Assembly: GCA_964389805.1 (NCBI GenBank)
Contig: CAYMFU010000160.1
Span: forward strand, 1 to 12,577
Source: JAGTVG01 sp964389805
GTDB taxonomy: Bacteria; Bacteroidota; Bacteroidia; Cytophagales; Cyclobacteriaceae
Direction of reading: 5' to 3'
DNA: 12,577 bases
In this document: in pieces, positions 6,974-12,577 of the stretch
Numbering within the stretch: the first letter of the stretch is position 1
Layout of the letters: the number at the start of each line of letters is the position of its first letter
Made by a program: the position numbers and the translations under genes
Notes under the pieces: model-generated
What the model saw: only the letters and a program-made list of their open reading frames with translations
The model's database searches: none
What the model was told of the DNA's origin: nothing

Positions 6974-9226
6974 TCAAATATCAGCCCTGATCCCAGCTAA
7001 TTTTTTTTCCTGTCTTTGAGCGATGGCCTTGAATTCTTCATCTTCCCACAAACTTTCAAATAACTGATCTATTTGTATATATTTATGTAGTCCATATATA
7101 AATCCATCTTTCTCATAGATTCTCAGCCAATTGTATGCCTCCTCTTTATCACCAAGAATGGCCTGTATACCTGCCAGATCATAGGCCGCCAGCGTTTTTC
7201 CATACAACCCCCCACGCCTTATACTATTACCGCATACTTCCATATGCTCGTAGAAGAGCTTGGTAGCTTCTTCCTTTTTGCCATTCATCCACAGAATCAG
7301 AGCAAAACGATGCCTGTTAAAGAGTACTTTTTCTCCTGACTCAGTCGATTTTGCTTCCCATTTTCTATAATAGACCTCTGCTTCATCATATTTCCTCAGG
7401 TTTAATAAGGTTTCAGCCATCATACTGTAGCTATCCATATTATCAGGATAAAGAGAGAGTAGTTTTTGTGCATAATTATGGGCGGTATCAAATTTCCCCT
7501 GTCTTATGTATGCCCATATCAGGTTCCTGTACCCCTCAATAAAGTTTGGTTGTAAGCGCAGGGATTCCTTAAAATATTTTTCAGCATTTTCAAACTCCCC
7601 GATTGAAGTATAGAGCTGACCAATGTCACTATATAATTGTGTTAATTCGTTACCTCTTTCCAGTTTTTCAGCCTCTTTAAGATTCCTAAGTGCCTTAACA
7701 TAATCCCGGTTTAAAAAGTAAGTACTGCCTAAATACCGGTATGCCAATACATTATTGGGATTAATTTCCACGGCTTTTTTAAGATCTTCAATGGCCCTCT
7801 GAAACTCTCCAATGTTTCTGTAGTATCGTCCTCTTATCCAATATCCATCTGATAAATATGGGTCCAATGATAATGCCTTGTTACAGAGATATATTATAGC
7901 ATTTTCATCGTAATCAATATATATTTTTTGTCCGATCTGGTATTCAATAGCCCGCCCCAACCATGCATATGGTGCAGCAAACGTACTGTCGCTATTTATT
8001 GCCTGATCAAAAAGCTGAATGCTTCTATCCAGATCTGCCCTATTTCTATTCATGTAAAATCTGAAAAATGCATCACGCCCCTTTAGATATGAGTCATACG
8101 CTTGCGGGTTTTGAGTTGGTATTTTCTGAATTCGGTCAAGAATTTCTGGTGTAATGGCTACTTCAATTTCACTGGCAACGGTTTGGGCCACTTCACTTTG
8201 TACAGCGATAATATCCTTATAGTCCCTTTTATACTCATTATAATAGGTATGAGCCTCATCTTTCGCAACTACCAATTGAATCGTTATTGATAATTTATCA
8301 TCTACAATTAATAAGTTTCCCTCAATTAAATAGCTTACGTCCAGTTCTTTGCCAATTTCTTTTGCTGTTTTGGTTGTTCCCCGATATTGTTCAACAGATG
8401 TTCGGGGCATAACCCTCAGCCCTTCAATATTGGACAGATGTCCTGTGATCGCATCAAGTATACCGTCTGCGATGTATTGTTTGCTTTGATCTTCGCTTAA
8501 ATATTGTAGTGGGAGAACAGCTAAAGATTTTTCCAGATTATCTGGGGTTGAATTTTTTTTTGTTCCGAATTTCAGAAAACCAAATAATATAGCTGCTATT
8601 ACGGTAATGATTGCAATGACGGGTAAAAACCTTATCAGAATCTTTGATTTTCGTTGTTCTTGTTTTGCCGGTTTGGAAACTAGTTTTTCATCTAATTTAC
8701 CTTTAATATTTTCAGGATCTGGAACGATCAACCCTACGTTGGAAACAGCATAAACTTCGATTGGTTTTTCAACATTCTTTAACTTAAAAGTCTTCAACTT
8801 AGAAGTCTTGATAGATTTCTGGTTTTTGATCTCGTCATAGACCTTGCCAGAAATAAAAACACTCCCCGGAACGGCCAAAGATTCTATGCGAGATGCAATA
8901 TTTACGCTATCTCCAATAATCTCCTCTGCACTGAAAATTATGTCGCCTGTGTGAATTCCTATTCTAACCGGTATAGTAGGATCTTTCTGGAAGCCTAACT
9001 GCATTTCGATCGCGCATTTTACCGCATCAATTGCACTATCAAAAATACTTAAAGTGCCATCGCCATAGTATTGTAAAATCCTTCCGTTATGTATCTCAGT
9101 AATAGAGTTGAATATCCACCTGTGTTTATCCCTGGCTCGGATTGCTTTATCCTCATTTTCCTGCATAAGGGATGTATATCCCTCTATGTCAGTGAACATA
9201 ATGGCTGCTAAGCGGCGTTGCGTCAA
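6974..9226 (-). CDS. Class III adenylate/guanylate cyclase with TolB-like region and TPR repeats
   Basis: A 750-residue membrane signalling protein. A class III cyclase catalytic domain (about 1-165) shows the metal-binding Asp13 (FTDIEGYTSL) and Asp56 (YYGDGTLSIF), and the transition-state pair Asn109/Arg113 (GDSVNIASRIES). The residues that normally choose the base are Gln52 and Glu102, where Lys and Asp are usual for adenylate cyclases, so activity and substrate are uncertain. A charged linker leads to one membrane helix at about 198-220. A TolB-like/FlgO-like region follows at about 233-360 (SLAVLPLQYLSEDQSKQYIA), then about seven TPR units between 377 and 630 (for example 459-490 and 527-560). 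If the cyclase is cytosolic, the TPR part is periplasmic. The start is TTG 9226: an in-frame stop lies five codons upstream, the next ATG falls inside the catalytic motif, and MTQRRLAAIMFTDI fits the usual N-terminus of the family. It has no evident link to its neighbours. Confidence 0.9.
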   Translation of the reverse strand: MTQRRLAAIMFTDIEGYTSLMQENEDKAIRARDKHRWIFNSITEIHNGRILQYYGDGTLSIFDSAIDAVKCAIEMQLGFQKDPTIPVRIGIHTGDIIFSAEEIIGDSVNIASRIESLAVPGSVFISGKVYDEIKNQKSIKTSKLKTFKLKNVEKPIEVYAVSNVGLIVPDPENIKGKLDEKLVSKPAKQEQRKSKILIRFLPVIAIITVIAAILFGFLKFGTKKNSTPDNLEKSLAVLPLQYLSEDQSKQYIADGILDAITGHLSNIEGLRVMPRTSVEQYRGTTKTAKEIGKELDVSYLIEGNLLIVDDKLSITIQLVVAKDEAHTYYNEYKRDYKDIIAVQSEVAQTVASEIEVAITPEILDRIQKIPTQNPQAYDSYLKGRDAFFRFYMNRNRADLDRSIQLFDQAINSDSTFAAPYAWLGRAIEYQIGQKIYIDYDENAIIYLCNKALSLDPYLSDGYWIRGRYYRNIGEFQRAIEDLKKAVEINPNNVLAYRYLGSTYFLNRDYVKALRNLKEAEKLERGNELTQLYSDIGQLYTSIGEFENAEKYFKESLRLQPNFIEGYRNLIWAYIRQGKFDTAHNYAQKLLSLYPDNMDSYSMMAETLLNLRKYDEAEVYYRKWEAKSTESGEKVLFNRHRFALILWMNGKKEEATKLFYEHMEVCGNSIRRGGLYGKTLAAYDLAGIQAILGDKEEAYNWLRIYEKDGFIYGLHKYIQIDQLFESLWEDEEFKAIAQRQEKKLAGIRADI

Positions 9227-9284
9227 GGTTGTTTTCTTTGATTATTTTAAAATCAACTGCACAATAGGTGATCTTATTACCCAC

Positions 9285-9331
9285 CTTCGTTATTTATCTT
9301 CGTTCATGCTTTGATGAACAGAGAGCGAAGG
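9285..9331. repeat. Direct and inverted repeats upstream of the cyclase gene
   Basis: CTTCGTT occurs at 9285-9291 and 9298-9304. The second copy leads into an imperfect hairpin: CTTCG (9298-9302) pairs with CGAAG (9326-9330), and GTTCAT (9302-9307) pairs with ATGAAC (9314-9319) around a 6-base loop, leaving an unpaired bulge. It lies about 60-105 bases upstream of the cyclase start, where a promoter or operator would be expected. No consensus promoter was seen on the minus strand here. Confidence 0.35.
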
Positions 9332-9465
9332 AGGCACAAGATAAGAAAAATCAACGAAAGACAAATAATCAATAACAAATGATACAGTACTTAAACTAAG
9401 TATTCAATTGAAAGTGCTGCGCGAAACCGATATTTTTTTTTGTTTAAAGGATCAAGAGGCACAAG
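9331..9465. repeat. Direct repeat GAGGCACAAG, two copies
   Basis: Exact 10-base copies lie at 9331-9340 and 9456-9465, 125 bases apart, in the gap between the divergently oriented cyclase gene and the small membrane-protein frame. The second copy covers the only purine-rich stretch before the ATG at 9472. The remaining sequence between the copies is AT-rich with no gene seen. Confidence 0.35.
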
Positions 9466-9471
9466 CCATAT

Positions 9472-9717
9472 ATGAACATTTTTTATACTTATCCAAAACC
9501 TTTAAAAATTGAAAAAGCAAAGCTCAAAAAATTACAAAAATCCTTATTCTTAATTGTAGCAATTGGTCTCATTCCTATCGCGTTATCATATAGGCTGAGC
9601 CAGATAATAGTCCTGGTTTTCTATTTGAGATTGATGTCACCAATCTCAGTCTTGAAACCATACTACCTGCTGCTAATATTTATTGTTACAGCACTACTTA
9701 TGATTATTTTACTATAG
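9472..9717 (+). CDS. Possible small membrane protein (hypothetical)
   Basis: An 81-residue frame with a lysine-rich N-terminus (residues 9-23) and strongly hydrophobic segments at about 24-40, 43-52 and 64-81, consistent with two or three membrane helices. I do not recognise a family. The possible ribosome-binding site AGAGG at 9455-9459 is 12 bases from the ATG, rather far. The stop codon ends 4 bases before the stop of the convergent mandelate-racemase-like gene, and no hairpin terminator separates them. In favour of a real gene: it does not overlap a better gene, has a coherent hydrophobic pattern and starts with ATG. Against: it is short, in AT-rich DNA that favours hydrophobic codons, and stands alone on this strand. 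Confidence 0.4.
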   Translation: MNIFYTYPKPLKIEKAKLKKLQKSLFLIVAIGLIPIALSYRLSQIIVLVFYLRLMSPISVLKPYYLLLIFIVTALLMIILL

Positions 9718-9721
9718 CAAT

Positions 9722-11200
9722 TTAACTCCAGGGCCTGTCATGTGATCGCTTCTCGTTCCATTCATCAGTTGGGGCAAAAAAGCTTTTATCTCTTCTGTCT
9801 AAATGTTCCTTAACAACATCTTCATTTAATTCAATTCCTAAGCCAGGTGATTCGGGGACAGGAGCAAAGCCTTTTTCAATGATCGGATTACCGTCAGTCA
9901 TAATCACCAAATCTTCCCACCAGGGCAAATCAACCGAATGATGTTCCAGTGCCAGGAAATTCTGTGTAGCTGCAGCACAGTGTACATTTGCCATGAATGA
10001 AACGGGTGTTCCTGCCTGATGCATGGCCATAGCAATACCGTTTTCTTCTGCGTAATCACCAATTTTTTTAGTCTCTAAAAGTCCCCCGGAAGAAGCCAGA
10101 TCAGGGTGAACTATATCCACAGCATGGATATCGATAAGCGGTTTAAAGTGTTTCAGAAGATAAATATCTTCACCTGTAGTTGTTGGCGTTTCAAGTGCAT
10201 CCGTAATTGTTTTCCATTGCTCTGTATATTCCCATGAAACCATATCTTCAAGCCATGCCAGCCGGTATTTTTCAACAGCCCTTCCCAGCCGGATGCCGTT
10301 GTTTAGATCAAAATGACCATAGTGGTCGGTGGAAATAGGAATATCCCAGCCAAGGAGTTTACGCGCCTCGTCTGCGATCCTGACCAGTTCTTCAAGTCCT
10401 TTATCTGTAATTTGTATCTGGGTAAATGGGTGTTTTGCATTCCCATAACCCATGTAATCTCTTGTGTCATACTGGCCTCCTTTCCAGAACTCCTCGTTCA
10501 CCAGGGTATCCGGAATGCCTCTCAGGGAATTGATGGAAAGATCCATTTTAAGCCATGTATACCCCTGGTCATTAATGCGATACTTAACACGCTCAATTTG
10601 TTCTTCCCGGTCTTTGCCACCCGGTGTGTCCGCATACAGTCTGACGCTACTGCGATACCTTCCTCCTAACAATTGCCAGGCAGGAACTCCATAGGCTTTA
10701 CCGACTATATCCCAAAGTGCCATTTCCACACCACAAACACCGCCAGCCTGACGGCCCTGTCCACCAAACTGCTTAATTATTTTAAATATCATTTCTACAT
10801 TACATGGATTAAGCCCAAGAATACGGCTTTTGAGCATGAGTGCATAACGGACATCAGCGCCATCTCTTACTTCCCCCAATCCATAAACTCCCTGGTTGGT
10901 ATCAATACGGATAATAGGTGTGCCTCCAAGGACTGATGTCACGGCATAACGCATATCCGTTATTTTTAATTCAGAAGGTTTTGATGCACGCGATACTTTT
11001 GCTGTGGTCTCGGCGAGGGTATCTTCAATAGACAAATTCATCATGCCTCCCAATGCTATTCCTCCAAACGCCGTTTTCTTAAGAAAATTTCTTCGCGGAT
11101 TACTTGTGGCAGGATTTTCTATTTCAGCCTTTATGTTTTCGGCTTGTTTGTTTTCTATTTTTTTGTTTTGAGCAGTAATCTCTTGTATAATATTTTTCAT
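9722..11200 (-). CDS. Mandelate racemase/muconate-lactonizing-type enzyme (probable acid-sugar dehydratase) with Tat signal
   Basis: A 492-residue enolase-superfamily enzyme. The Tat motif PRRNFLKK (residues 35-42) precedes a hydrophobic stretch, after an unusually long Lys/Glu-rich leader. The capping domain starts near 78. In the barrel, proposed metal ligands are Asp292, Glu318 (WLEDM) and Glu344 (TTGEDIY), and the proposed dyad is Asp367/His394. Their spacing (26, 26, 23 and 27 residues) equals that of Asp195, Glu221, Glu247, Asp270 and His297 in mandelate racemase, placing it in that subgroup. Lys218 lies in KMD where mandelate racemase has KxK. About 43 extra residues occur between Lys218 and Asp292. 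Tyr294 stands where mandelate racemase has Asn197 and galactonate dehydratase has a catalytic His. Members of this subgroup mostly abstract the alpha proton of a carboxylate, often dehydrating sugar acids; the substrate here is unknown. It lies 49 bases after the RraA-like gene on the same strand, probably in one operon. Confidence 0.88.
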   Translation of the reverse strand: MKNIIQEITAQNKKIENKQAENIKAEIENPATSNPRRNFLKKTAFGGIALGGMMNLSIEDTLAETTAKVSRASKPSELKITDMRYAVTSVLGGTPIIRIDTNQGVYGLGEVRDGADVRYALMLKSRILGLNPCNVEMIFKIIKQFGGQGRQAGGVCGVEMALWDIVGKAYGVPAWQLLGGRYRSSVRLYADTPGGKDREEQIERVKYRINDQGYTWLKMDLSINSLRGIPDTLVNEEFWKGGQYDTRDYMGYGNAKHPFTQIQITDKGLEELVRIADEARKLLGWDIPISTDHYGHFDLNNGIRLGRAVEKYRLAWLEDMVSWEYTEQWKTITDALETPTTTGEDIYLLKHFKPLIDIHAVDIVHPDLASSGGLLETKKIGDYAEENGIAMAMHQAGTPVSFMANVHCAAATQNFLALEHHSVDLPWWEDLVIMTDGNPIIEKGFAPVPESPGLGIELNEDVVKEHLDRRDKSFFAPTDEWNEKRSHDRPWS

Positions 11201-11249
11201 TAGGTATTAAATTTTGTGGTTAATACTGTAACTTATAATTCAGGCTACA

Positions 11250-12182
11250 CTAATAATTCCTTTCTTTCAGATAGTTATCCAATTCTTCTTTCGACATCGG
11301 CAATTTACCAGGATAGTTATTTAACCAGTTCAGAAAATCTTTTTTGATTTCTTCAGTCCATTCACTATCTATCTGCCCGGGTAAATATTTATTTTCTCTC
11401 AGCCGCTGATGCCCAAATTCATCGCGAAGTCCCGTAACTTCAGAAGTCAAGATGAGATTTTCAGCCAGGTAAGCAGGTATAAAAATCACGCCATATTTAT
11501 TAGCCAATACAACATCGCCGGGTAACACTATGGCTCGTCCGACCCGGATTGGTGCATTTATTGAAGTCAGCATCATTTGTTGAATATATGAAGGATCAGA
11601 GCCCTTTATCCATCCGTTAAATCCTTTGATTTCTGCCAGTCCCTGCTCATCTCTCACCGATCCATAAAATACTACACCACGTTGTGAGTTGGCATAAATT
11701 GCATTTCCCAGGTTATCCCCGATTAAAGTACCATCAGCTATCTTGCCATAACCATCAGCTACATAGACATCTCCGGGTGTCAGAATATCTATTGGCCACG
11801 AATTGGTCCCTCCCTTTTGAGCTCTTCCCTCAATCTTACCCTGTTCCTTCACTTGATCTTGAAAATCTGGTCTGAGAGGCATATATTGCGCCGTAACGAC
11901 ACGTCCTGTCATGACCTCCTCAGGGTTGATTATCTTCCAGTCACCTTCGAACTGGTTATGAAATCCTTTGTTTCGCAAAACTCCCCATGCTTCCTCCATA
12001 GAGATGTTTTTTAATCTTTCAAGCAGGGCATCCGATACTTTAGGCCTGCCATCAGGAAATCGTTCACCTTCCCAATCTGCAGTCAGGGCTTTTATGTATT
12101 CAGGAGAGGAGCCTACTCTCTGGGCTTTTAAATTAAAGCTGCATATAACAAACGCAATCAGTAATATAATTTTTTTATTCAT
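11250..12182 (-). CDS. RraA/HMG-aldolase-family protein with Sec signal peptide
   Basis: A 310-residue protein of the RraA-like family, which includes 4-hydroxy-4-methyl-2-oxoglutarate aldolases and oxaloacetate decarboxylases and is often labelled demethylmenaquinone methyltransferase by old annotation. Residues 1-20 form a signal peptide (IILLIAFVICSFNLKA, likely cut before Gln21). The core runs from about 90 to 255. Asp156 and the Arg177-Asp178 pair (GSVRDEQG) have the same 22-residue spacing as Asp102 and Arg123-Asp124 of the Pseudomonas aldolase, so the substrate- and metal-binding residues appear present and an enzyme is more likely than an RNase-E regulator. It is longer than the usual 160-240 residues because of the signal, an N-terminal segment (21-90) and a charged C-terminal tail (255-310). 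It precedes the mandelate-racemase-like gene. A dehydratase followed by a retro-aldol or decarboxylation step is a reasonable inference; the substrate is unknown. Confidence 0.87.
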   Translation of the reverse strand: MNKKIILLIAFVICSFNLKAQRVGSSPEYIKALTADWEGERFPDGRPKVSDALLERLKNISMEEAWGVLRNKGFHNQFEGDWKIINPEEVMTGRVVTAQYMPLRPDFQDQVKEQGKIEGRAQKGGTNSWPIDILTPGDVYVADGYGKIADGTLIGDNLGNAIYANSQRGVVFYGSVRDEQGLAEIKGFNGWIKGSDPSYIQQMMLTSINAPIRVGRAIVLPGDVVLANKYGVIFIPAYLAENLILTSEVTGLRDEFGHQRLRENKYLPGQIDSEWTEEIKKDFLNWLNNYPGKLPMSKEELDNYLKERNY

Positions 12183-12398
12183 AATATAAGTTTTAAAGAA
12201 TTTAAATTAGTTTTCATCTTGAAATATTTGAAAGCACCTATCGATTAAATAGGGCTCCTTTAAAATTTATGTCAGCAATTTCATTGTGCTTTATGGTTGT
12301 CAGGCGTATTTGCTGCATGATTCATTCGCCGAAAATTAGTAAAGACGATGTAATTTTTATTAAAAAATCGACCACACGATAACCTGTTTAAATTCCCC

Positions 12399-12420
12399 CT
12401 TCCATTATAAACTATGGAGG
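12399..12420. repeat. Stem-loop CTTCCAT / ATGGAGG
   Basis: CTTCCAT (12399-12405) and ATGGAGG (12414-12420) pair over 7 positions with one G-U, around an 8-base loop. No T-run follows on either strand, so the role is unclear. Confidence 0.35.
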
Positions 12421-12463
12421 CTGATACAATTTACGAAAAATTGGGGAAAGTCAAATAAGGGCA

Positions 12464-12484
12464 GCAATTTCAGGTTTAAATTGC
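12464..12484. repeat. Inverted repeat GCAATTT-N7-AAATTGC
   Basis: Perfect 7-base arms (12464-12470 and 12478-12484) around a 7-base spacer. The left arm overlaps the second copy of the direct repeat CAGCAATTTCA. It is about 280 bases upstream of the RraA-like start, far for an operator of that gene, and may belong to a neighbour outside the window. Confidence 0.4.
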
Positions 12485-12577
12485 ATATATCCATATTGAT
12501 GATGAAGATAAGCAGCAATGGGAAATGTCTGATTAATTCTCATTTGGTAGGAAAGGATATTTCTTTTATATAATTAA

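Larger units (their letters stand above)
12183..12577. other. Gene-free region upstream of the RraA-like gene
   Basis: This 395-base AT-rich region should contain the promoter of the RraA/mandelate-racemase pair, but no consensus Bacteroidota promoter was found on the minus strand. Only very short frames occur, none supported. It holds a hairpin at 12399-12420, a second at 12464-12484 and an 11-base direct repeat (CAGCAATTTCA at 12273-12283 and 12462-12472). What lies beyond the right edge is unknown. Confidence 0.6.

Noticed and set aside
10313..10936. Plus-strand frames of 76-118 residues lying opposite the mandelate-racemase-like gene.
   Set aside because: They are antisense shadows of a gene with clear catalytic motifs, and show no coherent domain or start signal.
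12451..12543. A 30-residue ATG-initiated frame on the minus strand upstream of the RraA-like gene.
   Set aside because: Very short, no recognisable motif, no good ribosome-binding site, and no more than expected by chance in this DNA.
12499..12573. A 24-residue frame on the plus strand near the right edge.
   Set aside because: Too short and without a ribosome-binding site or a recognisable family.

Overview
The window looks like a chromosomal segment of a Bacteroidota bacterium. The evidence is the set of Bacteroidota-type families: an ECF sigma factor beside a FecR anti-sigma factor with a C-terminal DUF4974-like domain, a TonB-dependent receptor with an STN domain and a carboxypeptidase-regulatory-like domain, and a head-GIN (DUF2807) lipoprotein. 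AT-rich leaders with weak Shine-Dalgarno sequences and moderately low GC agree with this. Genus and family cannot be resolved from the sequence alone.

Layout. (1) 2-1264 (+): the C-terminal part of a glycoside-hydrolase-like protein with a beta-galactosidase-trimerisation (class I amidotransferase-like) domain. Its catalytic barrel lies upstream, outside the window. (2) 1265-1564: a 300-base gap with an inverted repeat and a possible promoter. (3) 1565-6885 (+): four genes in one direction, namely ECF sigma factor, FecR-like transmembrane anti-sigma factor, TonB-dependent outer-membrane transducer and GIN-domain lipoprotein. This is a cell-surface signalling and uptake locus without a SusD partner. 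(4) 6939-6973: a strong hairpin between convergent genes, probably a bidirectional terminator. (5) 9226-6974 (-): a class III nucleotidyl cyclase joined through one membrane helix to a TolB-like region and TPR repeats. (6) 9472-9717 (+): a possible small membrane protein. (7) 12182-9722 (-): a two-gene unit, an RraA/HMG-aldolase-family protein with a Sec signal peptide followed by a mandelate-racemase-subgroup enolase-superfamily enzyme with a twin-arginine signal. (8) 12183-12577: a gene-free stretch with short inverted and direct repeats.

How the genes may work together. In the sigma/FecR/receptor/GIN unit, ligand binding at the outer-membrane receptor would be passed from its periplasmic STN domain to FecR and would release the sigma factor. 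The GIN lipoprotein, which has an acidic stretch after its lipid cysteine, may be surface exposed and act with the receptor. The RraA-like and mandelate-racemase-like enzymes look like an aldolase/decarboxylase plus dehydratase pair for sugar-acid-type substrates. Unusually, both carry export signals, so the chemistry would take place outside the cytoplasm. The partial glycoside-hydrolase-like gene fits a carbohydrate-using lifestyle, but nothing in the window ties it to the other genes.

The least ordinary points are the double export of the RraA/mandelate-racemase pair, the non-standard substrate-selecting residues of the cyclase (Gln and Glu where Lys and Asp are usual), and a shared GGTTAAC motif in front of two genes of the signalling unit. 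I found no CRISPR array, tRNA, rRNA or insertion sequence.
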